DNA of 51,526 bases, from the NCBI GenBank assembly GCA_000474255.1, contig BATO01000041.1, positions 1 through 51,526 of the forward strand, read 5' to 3'. This stretch comes from Aquipseudomonas alcaligenes MRY13-0052. Lineage in GTDB: Bacteria; Pseudomonadota; Gammaproteobacteria; Pseudomonadales; Pseudomonadaceae. Below are positions 45,826 to 51,526 of the stretch, in pieces. The position numbers and the translations under genes are program-made. The notes under the pieces are model-generated. The model had not been told where the DNA came from, made no database searches, and saw only the letters and a program-made list of their open reading frames with translations. How positions within the stretch are numbered: the first letter of the stretch is position 1; the number at the start of each line of letters is the position of its first letter.

Positions 45826-46919
45826 TGAGCCGCCCGCAGTTCGATCCCACAGGCTACGCCGCGCAGCTCGCCGACAAGGCCGAGCGCCTGAAGGCCCTGC
45901 TGGCGCCCTTCGACGCACCGCAACCGGACGTCTTCGACTCGCCCCGCGAGCACTACCGCCTGCGCGCCGAGTTCCGCCTGTGGCGCGAGACCGGCAGTGA
46001 AACCCGTCACTACGCCATGTTCGAAGCCGGGGACAAGTTCACTCCCGTGCTGATCGAGGACTTCCCCATCGCCAGCCGCCGCATCAACGAGCTGATGCCG
46101 CGCCTGAAGGCCGGCTGGCAGGCGAGCCAGGTGCTGTCGTTCAAGCTGTTCCAGGTGGAGTTCCTCACCACCCTGTCGGGCGATGCACTGATCACCCTCT
46201 GCTACCACCGTCCCCTGGACGACGCCTGGAAGGCCGAGGCCGAAAAGCTCGCCGCCGACCTGGGCGTGAGCCTGGTGGGCCGCTCCAAGGGCAAGCGCAT
46301 CGTCATCGGCCGTGACTACGTGGAAGAGGAACTGACCGTCGCCGGACGCGCCTTCCGCTACCGCCAGCCCGAAGGCGCCTTCACCCAGCCCAACGGCGAG
46401 GTGTGCCAGAAGATGCTGGCCTGGGCCTTCGAGGCCATGGGCGAGCGCGAGGACGACCTGCTGGAGCTGTACTGCGGCAACGGCAACTTCACCCTGCCCC
46501 TGGCCACCCGCGCCCGCAAGGTGCTGGCCACCGAGATCAGCAAGACGTCGGTCAACGCCGCCCTGGCCAACCTCGCCGACAACGGCGTGGACAACGTCAC
46601 CCTGGTTCGTCTCTCTGCCGAGGAACTGACCGAGGCCCTCAACGAGGTGCGCCCCTTCCGCCGCCTGGCCGGCATCGACCTCAAGGGCTACGACTTCGGC
46701 ACCGTGTTCGTCGACCCGCCCCGCGCCGGCATGGACCCGGACACCTGCGAGCTGACCCGCCGCTTCGAACGCATCCTCTACATCTCCTGCAACCCGGAGA
46801 CCCTGGCCGCCAACATCGCCCAGCTGCACGACACCCACCGCATCGAGCGCTGCGCCCTGTTCGACCAGTTCCCCTACACCCACCACATGGAATCGGGTGT
46901 GTTGCTGGTCAGGCGCTGA
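45825..46919 (+). CDS. trmA: tRNA (uracil(54)-C5)-methyltransferase
   Basis: A 364-residue SAM-dependent enzyme that makes ribothymidine at position 54 of tRNA. Family landmarks: [12 protein letters not shown] near residue 45, [16 protein letters not shown] near 185, [15 protein letters not shown] near 213 (SAM site), [10 protein letters not shown] near 300, nucleophile Cys322 in [12 protein letters not shown], and general base Glu356 in HHMESGVLL. Full length. The ATG at 45825 shares a base with the permease stop; the frame is open much further upstream, but only this start gives the normal MSRPQFDP N terminus. Confidence 0.96.
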   Translation: MSRPQFDPTGYAAQLADKAERLKALLAPFDAPQPDVFDSPREHYRLRAEFRLWRETGSETRHYAMFEAGDKFTPVLIEDFPIASRRINELMPRLKAGWQASQVLSFKLFQVEFLTTLSGDALITLCYHRPLDDAWKAEAEKLAADLGVSLVGRSKGKRIVIGRDYVEEELTVAGRAFRYRQPEGAFTQPNGEVCQKMLAWAFEAMGEREDDLLELYCGNGNFTLPLATRARKVLATEISKTSVNAALANLADNGVDNVTLVRLSAEELTEALNEVRPFRRLAGIDLKGYDFGTVFVDPPRAGMDPDTCELTRRFERILYISCNPETLAANIAQLHDTHRIERCALFDQFPYTHHMESGVLLVRR

Positions 46920-47140
46920 TTCCGGCCGCGAGCCAACGCACGGACATGACCGCTGCGTAGGGTGGAGGTCGCTTTTTACCTCCACCAAGGCGGAGGTGAG
47001 GCGCGCCCGGAAACGGGCTGGAGACCGAGCTGGCCGAAGGAAAACGGTGGGCTGAAGCCCACCCTACGCCCACCCTGTGCGTGACCGCCTGGTACCCCGA
47101 TGCGAATGAATTCGCGCCTACCCAGCCGGCCCCTCCCCCA
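46920..47140. repeat. Repeat-bearing gap between trmA and ilvA
   Basis: A copy of the ATGACCGCTGCGTAGGGTGG... element at 46946-47000 (hairpin arms GGTGGAGGT and ACCTCCACC round the GCTTTTT loop), then GGTGGGCTGAAGCCCACC (47046-47063) and a REP-like core GCGAATGAATTCGC at 47101-47114. The two flanking genes converge here, so these hairpins may serve as terminators. Closely similar copies lie at 12029-12080 and 51385-51435. Confidence 0.65.
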
Positions 47141-48667
47141 TCACCCCACGAACAGGCGATACGCCGGGTTGTCGCTCTCGTCCCACCAGGGGTAGCCGAT
47201 GGCGTCCAGCGCCCCGGGCAACAGGTGCAGCTCGTGGTCGGGCACCTGCAGGCCGGCCACCACGCGGCCATCGGCGGCGCCGTGGTTGCGGTAGTGGAAC
47301 AGGCTGATGTTCCAGCGCCCGCCCAGCTTGTCGAGGAAATTGAGCAACGCACCGGGGCGCTCGGGGAATTCGAAGCGCAGCAGGCGCTCGTGCAGGGCGC
47401 CGTCCGCGCGCCCGCCGACCATGTGGCGGATGTGCAGCTTGGCCAGCTCGTTGTCGGTCAGGTCCAGCACCGGGAAGCCCTGGTCGCGCAGGCCTTGCAC
47501 CAGAGCCCCGCGCGGGTCGTTCTCCGGGTGGGTCTGCACGCCGACGAAGATGTGCGCCTCGGCATCGCCGTGGTAGCGGTAGTTGAATTCGGTGATCTGC
47601 CGCCGCCCCAGGGCCTCGCAGAAGGCGCGGAAGCTGCCCGGGCGCTCGGGGATGGTCACGGCGATGATCGCCTCGCGCTGCTCCCCCAGCTCGGCACGCT
47701 CGGCGACGTGGCGCAGGCGGTCGAAGTTGACGTTGGCGCCCGAGTCGATGGCCACCAGGGTGCGCCCCTCGCAGCGCTCGCGGGCCACGTACTTCTTGAT
47801 CCCGGCCACGGCCAGCGCGCCGGCCGGCTCGGTGATGGAGCGGGTGTCGTCGTAGATGTCCTTGATCGCCGCGCAGATCTCGTCGGCGCTGACGGTGAGC
47901 ACCTCGTCCACGTACTGGCGGCAGACCTCGAAGTTGTGCGCGCCGATCTGCGCCACGGCCACGCCGTCGGCGAACAGCCCGACCTGCTCCAGCACCACGC
48001 GCTCGCCGGCGGCCATGGCCGCCTGCAGGCAGTTGGAGTCGTCCGGCTCGACGCCGATCACCCTCACCTCGGGGCGCAGGTACTTCACATAGGCGGCGAT
48101 GCCGGCGATCAGCGAACCGCCGCCCACTGGCACGAAGATGGCGTCCAGCCGCCCGGGATGCTGGCGCAGGATCTCCATGGCCACGGTGCCCTGGCCGGCG
48201 ATCACGTCGGGGTCGTCATAGGGCGGCACGAAGGTCAGGCCCTGCTCCTCGGCCAGGCGCAACGCATGGGCCAGGGCCTCGGGGAAGGCGTCGCCGTGGA
48301 GCACCGCCTTGCCGCCCCGGGCCAGCACGCCCTGGACCTTGAGCTCCGGCGTGGTGCGCGGCATGACGATGGTCGCCTCGATCCCCAGGTGCCGCGCCGC
48401 CAGGGCCAGGCCCTGGGCGTGGTTGCCGGCGGAGGCGGCGATCACCCCGCGCGCGCGTTGCTCGGCGCTGAGCTGGGACACGCGGTTGTAGGCACCGCGG
48501 ATCTTGAAGGAGAACACCGGCTGCAGGTCCTCGCGCTTGAGCAGCACGGCGTTGCCGAGGCGCTGGGCCAGGCGCGGCGCCGGCTGCAGGGGCGTCTCGA
48601 TGGCGACGTCGTAGACCGGCGCGCGGAGGATCTTCTGCACATAGCCTTTGAGCAGGGCGTCGGTCAT
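47141..48667 (-). CDS. ilvA: Threonine ammonia-lyase, biosynthetic
   Basis: A 508-residue PLP enzyme that converts threonine to 2-oxobutanoate, the first step of isoleucine synthesis. Catalytic domain 1-320: LQPVFSFKIRGAYNR with PLP-Lys55, SAGNHAQGLALAA near 82 and the phosphate loop VPVGGGSLIAG near 185. Two ACT-like regulatory domains (about 325-415 and 420-508) identify the long, isoleucine-inhibited biosynthetic form. The ATG at 48667 overlaps the SnoaL-like stop by 4 bp (ATGA). The pair is preceded by a leader peptide and attenuator rich in Ile/Thr codons. Confidence 0.96.
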   Translation of the reverse strand: MTDALLKGYVQKILRAPVYDVAIETPLQPAPRLAQRLGNAVLLKREDLQPVFSFKIRGAYNRVSQLSAEQRARGVIAASAGNHAQGLALAARHLGIEATIVMPRTTPELKVQGVLARGGKAVLHGDAFPEALAHALRLAEEQGLTFVPPYDDPDVIAGQGTVAMEILRQHPGRLDAIFVPVGGGSLIAGIAAYVKYLRPEVRVIGVEPDDSNCLQAAMAAGERVVLEQVGLFADGVAVAQIGAHNFEVCRQYVDEVLTVSADEICAAIKDIYDDTRSITEPAGALAVAGIKKYVARERCEGRTLVAIDSGANVNFDRLRHVAERAELGEQREAIIAVTIPERPGSFRAFCEALGRRQITEFNYRYHGDAEAHIFVGVQTHPENDPRGALVQGLRDQGFPVLDLTDNELAKLHIRHMVGGRADGALHERLLRFEFPERPGALLNFLDKLGGRWNISLFHYRNHGAADGRVVAGLQVPDHELHLLPGALDAIGYPWWDESDNPAYRLFVG

Positions 48668-49080
48668 GCCACGGCCTCCCCGGTGACGGCGTCGAGCAGG
48701 TCGGTGCCATAGGAGTTGTCCACGGCGCAGCGCCAGCTGTCGTCGGCCTGGCGGCGGAACACGTAGGTGGCCTTGCGTTCGAGGAAGGACAGGAAGCCGT
48801 CGGCGGACCGCCACTGGATGCGCGCACGCCCCATGACCAGGGCGGTGTCGCCGGTCTCCATCACCTGCAGGTCGCGCTGGCTGACCCAGAGGCTGTGCTG
48901 GAAGTGCGCGGCGATGGCATCGAAGGCGCGGCGGATGCCGTCGCGGCCCTGGACACTGAGGCCCGGGCGCACGACGAGCACGGCATCGTCGGTGTAGAAA
49001 TCCATCAGCGCATCGAAGCGCCCGGCATTGATCAGCTGGTCCGCCCGTTGCACGGCCTGGACGAGAGGGGAGGGTTGCAT
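48664..49080 (-). CDS. SnoaL/NTF2-like small protein coupled to ilvA
   Basis: A 138-residue protein of the SnoaL/DUF4440 fold (NTF2-like cone). Pattern: helix 1-25, FDALMDFYTDDAVLVVRPG (24-42), GRDGIRRAFDAIAAHF (46-61), then strands ending TYVFRRQADDSWRCAVDNSYG. Possible roles are a small-molecule isomerase, hydrolase or damage-handling enzyme for reactive intermediates from threonine dehydration, but no catalytic set is certain. AGGAG precedes the ATG at 49080 and the stop overlaps ilvA. P. aeruginosa has the same pair (PA0332-PA0331, from memory). Confidence 0.88.
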   Translation of the reverse strand: MQPSPLVQAVQRADQLINAGRFDALMDFYTDDAVLVVRPGLSVQGRDGIRRAFDAIAAHFQHSLWVSQRDLQVMETGDTALVMGRARIQWRSADGFLSFLERKATYVFRRQADDSWRCAVDNSYGTDLLDAVTGEAVA

Positions 49081-49122
49081 GGCGTCTCCTGAGGTTCGCT
49101 TGGGGCCCAGGAGACAGAAAGA

Positions 49123-49189
49123 AGAAACCCGCCTCGAGGGCGGGTTTCTGTGTAGGTACTGGTCAACCCGCCAAGTATCGAATGGCGGT
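49123..49189 (-). promoter_or_regulatory. Transcription attenuator of the SnoaL-ilvA operon
   Basis: Four segments on the minus strand. Segment 1 CCGCCA (49183-49188) pairs with TGGCGG of segment 2 (49168-49173). Segment 2 GGCGGGTT (49165-49172) also pairs perfectly over 8 bp with AACCCGCC of segment 3 (49139-49146). Segment 3 AGAAACCCGCC (49139-49149) pairs over 11 bp with segment 4 GGCGGGTTTCT (49123-49133), followed by TCTTTCT, a rho-independent terminator. Thus 3:4 stops transcription and 2:3 prevents it. The terminator ends 43 bp before the SnoaL start. Confidence 0.85.
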
Positions 49190-49228
49190 AATAATCTGTT
49201 GGCGCAGCATCTGGGTGGTCGGTTTCAT
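49163..49228 (-). CDS. Candidate Ile/Thr-rich leader peptide of ilvA
   Basis: A 21-codon frame: ATG at 49228, TGA at 49163-49165. Coded residues include Thr4, Thr5, Ile12, Ile13, Thr14 and Ile16, six Ile/Thr codons in 21. The run Ile-Ile-Thr-Ala-Ile reaches into segment 1 of the attenuator, and the stop codon lies in segment 2. A ribosome stalled at the Ile/Thr codons for lack of charged tRNA would cover segment 1 and allow the 2:3 antiterminator. No clear ribosome site precedes it, but the probable promoter is so close that the mRNA would be nearly leaderless. Confidence 0.72.
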   Translation of the reverse strand: MKPTTQMLRQQIITAIRYLAG

Positions 49229-49238
49229 GGTGCTGGAA

Positions 49239-49265
49239 ATTATTCCTGCCGCTGCGCCAAGTCAA
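49239..49265 (-). promoter_or_regulatory. Probable promoter of the ilvA leader
   Basis: Minus strand: -35 TTGACT (49260-49265), 15-bp spacer, -10 AATAAT (49239-49244). The spacer is short of the ideal 17. Transcription would start around 49232, only about 4 nt before the leader ATG. It lies between the HDOD stop (49276) and the leader. Confidence 0.5.
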
Positions 49266-49275
49266 GCGGCGGTTT

Positions 49276-50097
49276 TCAGGTGAGCAGCTCGGCGAAGGCC
49301 TTGTCCGCCTCCAGCACGGCCGGCAGCGCGGCGAACAGCGCGTCCAGGTCCACGCCTTCCACCAGCGGGCCTTCCAGGGACTGCCGCGCCTCCTCGGTGG
49401 CACCGCCATGGGCCTGCAGCGCCTCGCTGACCAGCACCGCCTGGGCCAGGATGCGCGGCAGCAACGCATCGGCCGGCGCCTGCATCGGTCGCGCCTGGTA
49501 GGCGATGGCCTGCTGGATCACCGCCGGCAGCTGCCAGCGCCGCGCCAGCTCCGCGCCCACTTCCGGGTAGCCGAACCCCAGTTGCAGCGTCTCGCTGGCG
49601 GCACGCCCGGTGGCACCGCCCTTGCCGCTGTTGAGCTTCTCGGCGAACTCCGGGGCACCGGTCTGGATCAGCAGCTCGCCGATGTCATGCATCATCCCGC
49701 AGGTGAACGCCGTGTCCGCGTCCACGCCCTTCTGCTTGGCCAGCAGGCGGCTGATGCTCGCCACCTGGAAGCTGTGCAGCCAGAACCCCTTCAGGTCGTA
49801 GTTGGGCGAGGCCTTGAAGGCGCCGGTCACGGCCGAGGCCATCACCAGGGTGCGCAGGGTGTTGAAGCCCAGGCGCATGGCCGCGTCCTCGATGCTGGTG
49901 GACTCCCGCGCCCCGCGAAAACGCGCGGAGTTGGCCAGGCGCAGCACCTTGGCGGCGATCACCGGGTCGAGGGCGATATTGCGCGCCACGCCATCCAGGC
50001 TGGAGGTCGGGCTGTCGAATTGCTGGATCAGGTCCTGCGCCACCTTGGGAATGCTGGGCAAGGTGTGCAGGTTGGAAAATAGGGCGTCTATATCCAT
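49276..50097 (-). CDS. HDOD-domain protein
   Basis: A 273-residue protein made of one HDOD domain (about 10-205), a catalytically degenerate relative of the HD phosphohydrolases found in signalling proteins. Landmarks are LHTLPSIPKVAQDLIQQFD (10-28), ARNIALDPVIAAKVLRLANSARF near 40-62 (core DPVIAAKVLRLANSA), DAAMRLGFNTLRTLVMA near 75 and FTCGMMHDIGELLI near 142. The ATG at 50097 has a perfect GGAGGTGGTCC-type site ahead; a longer frame to 50250 is rejected. Partner and output unknown. Confidence 0.9.
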   Translation of the reverse strand: MDIDALFSNLHTLPSIPKVAQDLIQQFDSPTSSLDGVARNIALDPVIAAKVLRLANSARFRGARESTSIEDAAMRLGFNTLRTLVMASAVTGAFKASPNYDLKGFWLHSFQVASISRLLAKQKGVDADTAFTCGMMHDIGELLIQTGAPEFAEKLNSGKGGATGRAASETLQLGFGYPEVGAELARRWQLPAVIQQAIAYQARPMQAPADALLPRILAQAVLVSEALQAHGGATEEARQSLEGPLVEGVDLDALFAALPAVLEADKAFAELLT

Positions 50098-50191
50098 GGG
50101 ACCACCTCCTTCATCGGCTTGAAAACCAAAGGATAGGCAAGTTTCCCAAGCCTGCCCGGCAGGCCGTCGCCGCGCAGGCGAAGGCTCTGTT

Positions 50192-50713
50192 TCAAGGCCT
50201 TTCAGGTGGCAGCGGTGCCGCTTCGTCGATGCGTTCCACCAGGCCTTCACGCACGCCGCCCCGGCGCAGCGGCTCGTTGACCTCGTCGTCCAGGTCGCCG
50301 ATCAGCGCGGTGTCCGGCTCCGGTTCCCGCTGGCGCGCCAGCTGCACCAGGGCCACGCCGGCCAGCAGCGCGGTGGCCACCTTGTAGGCCAGGGAGCTGA
50401 TATCGAAATTCTGCAGGGTGCCGTCGTCCAGCCACAGCGAACCGATGCGCGCCAGGGCCAGGGCCGACTGCACCAGCAGCAGCATCATCAGTGCCGCACG
50501 CATCAGCTCGCGCCCACGCAGGGCCCACAGCAGGAACAGCGCCAGGCCGATCTGCAGTCCGCCGTAGTAGACGCGCACGTTGCTCACCGAGGCGGTCTCC
50601 ATCAGCAGCATGCCGCTGAGGTTGGCCATCTCGTAGGGGCGGAACCAGTAGGCCAGGCCGAAACCCGCGAACACCAGGACCTGGACCACCAGAATCAGCC
50701 GGGCAAGTAGCAT
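50192..50713 (-). CDS. DUF4345-like membrane protein
   Basis: A 173-residue protein with four predicted membrane helices (about 3-20, 45-65, 72-92, 110-130) and a polar, acidic C-terminal tail after 135 (REPEPDTALIGDLDDEV). RPYEMANLSGMLL and YYGGLQIGLALFLLWALRGR fit DUF4345. Function unknown. The ATG at 50713 has GGAGGA at 50722-50727; in-frame starts upstream to 50788 precede that ribosome site and are rejected. Confidence 0.82.
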   Translation of the reverse strand: MLLARLILVVQVLVFAGFGLAYWFRPYEMANLSGMLLMETASVSNVRVYYGGLQIGLALFLLWALRGRELMRAALMMLLLVQSALALARIGSLWLDDGTLQNFDISSLAYKVATALLAGVALVQLARQREPEPDTALIGDLDDEVNEPLRRGGVREGLVERIDEAAPLPPERP

Positions 50714-50852
50714 CGCCTTTCTCCTCCGATCGGCAGCGATCTGCAAAAGACCCGTCGCGGATCGTTTCGTTCGCCCAACCCATCGCAAGGTCGGGGCACC
50801 CTGGCAGCACCGCGGCTAGGCTCTGGAAAGGCCCATCCCAAGGAGTTCACCC

Positions 50853-51362
50853 ATGCTGCCGCCCCGCCTCAGCCTGCCGCTGCTCGCCATGCTGCTGGGC
50901 GCCTGCGCCGCCCCGCACGACGACCAGGTGACCATCGCCCCCGCCGTGCGTGACACCCCCTACATGACCTTCACCATCCAGCCGGTGCGCGCCCCGGGCC
51001 ACCGCCAGGACCTGGAGGAGCGCTTCGACAACGCCCTGCACAAGGCCATGGAAGCCAAGGGCTACCGCTACCAGGAAAAGGGCAGCGACCTGACCATCAT
51101 CTACGCCCTGGGCCTGTCCCCCGAGCCCGGCGTGACCATGCGCCCGGTGATCACCCCCGGCGGCGCCGTCTACAACCAGACCGAACTGACCCAGGACGAA
51201 CGCGCCCGCCTCGCCCTGCGCATCCTCGACGGCTTCGACGAACGGGTGCTGTTCGAAGCCCAGATCAGCCGCCAGCTGCAAGACCCCAAGCTGACCCAGC
51301 AGGGCTTCGACAAGGCCGTCGCCGAACTGCTGCAGGGCTTCCCGGCGCGGCCGGCGCCTTGA
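50853..51362 (+). CDS. Small lipoprotein, DUF4136-like
   Basis: A 169-residue predicted lipoprotein. Signal sequence 1-18 ends in a proper lipobox (LLGAC, Cys19). The mature part shows DUF4136-type features: DLEERFDNALHKAMEAKGYRY (about 53-73), KGSDLTIIYALGLSPE and an acidic/aromatic strand pattern, with ISRQLQDPKLTQQGFDKAVAELLQGFP at the end (two blocks, ISRQLQDPKLTQ and FDKAVAELLQGFP). Members are outer- or inner-membrane lipoproteins without a known role. AAGGAG at 50840-50845 fixes the start. Divergent from the DUF4345 gene. Confidence 0.8.
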   Translation: MLPPRLSLPLLAMLLGACAAPHDDQVTIAPAVRDTPYMTFTIQPVRAPGHRQDLEERFDNALHKAMEAKGYRYQEKGSDLTIIYALGLSPEPGVTMRPVITPGGAVYNQTELTQDERARLALRILDGFDERVLFEAQISRQLQDPKLTQQGFDKAVAELLQGFPARPAP

Positions 51363-51526
51363 GGCGTCCAGCCCGCAACGGGACATGACCGCTGCGTAGG
51401 GTGGAGGTCGCTTTTCACCTCCACCAGGCGGAGTCGGGAGCGGCGCGCCGATATCCTCGGTGCGCCCCATCGATGGGTTTCGCTCCGCTCTACCCATCCT
51501 ACGAGCTTCGGCCGGCGCCTTGAGGC
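51363..51526. repeat. Dispersed repeats at the window end
   Basis: A copy of the ATGACCGCTGCGTAGGGTGG/GCTTTT/ACCTCCACCA element (51385-51435), followed by a right-half copy of the GGGTTTCGC...GCTCTACCCATCCTACG element (51474-51503). No gene. Confidence 0.65.

Overview
The window is a high-GC, gene-dense stretch of a Pseudomonas-type gammaproteobacterial chromosome. Gene content points to this genus: the run CobW GTPase - ybdD - cstA - DUF3015 - mapZ - radA - small coiled-coil protein - YdcH - DUF1272 - mscL - fpr - dctP - rlmG - isoquinoline-type molybdoenzyme - MFS is, as far as I remember, close to the PA4602-PA4622 order of P. aeruginosa. Blocks that sit elsewhere in P. aeruginosa are set between these genes. 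They are a FecI/FecR/FecA iron signalling unit, a sulfite-reductase-like gene divergent from an orphan ccoN, the cyanide-insensitive oxidase cioAB, a PaoABC-like oxidase, azgA-type permease plus trmA, and ilvA. There are no rRNA or tRNA genes, no CRISPR array, no insertion sequence and no prophage. Many intergenic gaps hold short palindromic repeats typical of environmental Pseudomonas.

Layout. 0.3-3.6 kb: TPR protein and glyA. 3.6-4.5 kb: gene-free repeat block. 4.5-8.4 kb: fecI-fecR-fecA-type operon on the minus strand. 8.5-11.9 kb: cstA-ybdD-cobW on the minus strand, with a terminator-like hairpin before cobW. 12.3-19.7 kb: DUF3015, an envelope pair (DUF3142 plus a TPR-like protein), mapZ convergent with radA, small proteins, mscL. 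19.9-21.5 kb: TerC/CBS membrane protein. 21.8-25.9 kb: DUF934 and a sulfite-reductase-like gene, divergent from an orphan ccoN and a ccoQ-like gene. 26.1-29.4 kb: fpr, an orphan dctP, rlmG. 29.7-32.3 kb: cioA-cioB and a 48-residue DUF2474 gene. 32.7-39.0 kb: periplasmic molybdo-hydroxylase with its cytochrome c and XdhC/MocA-like maturation factors. 39.3-40.5 kb: MFS exporter. 40.5-44.2 kb: second, three-subunit molybdo-hydroxylase. 44.5-46.9 kb: purine permease and trmA. 47.1-49.3 kb: ilvA operon with an attenuator. 49.3-51.4 kb: HDOD protein, DUF4345 membrane protein, small lipoprotein.

Themes. (1) Respiration under cyanide or low oxygen: orphan CcoN, a CcoQ-like protein and CioAB lie within 9 kb, and an ANR-like box lies upstream of cioA. 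(2) Molybdenum hydroxylases: one is exported by Tat and linked to a tri-haem cytochrome, the other is predicted cytoplasmic with an extra Fe-S cluster in its FAD subunit. (3) Regulation by RNA: the strongest unlabelled signal is a complete attenuator at 49.12-49.23 kb ahead of the SnoaL-ilvA operon. It has a 21-codon leader peptide rich in Ile and Thr codons and mutually exclusive 1:2, 2:3 and 3:4 pairings.
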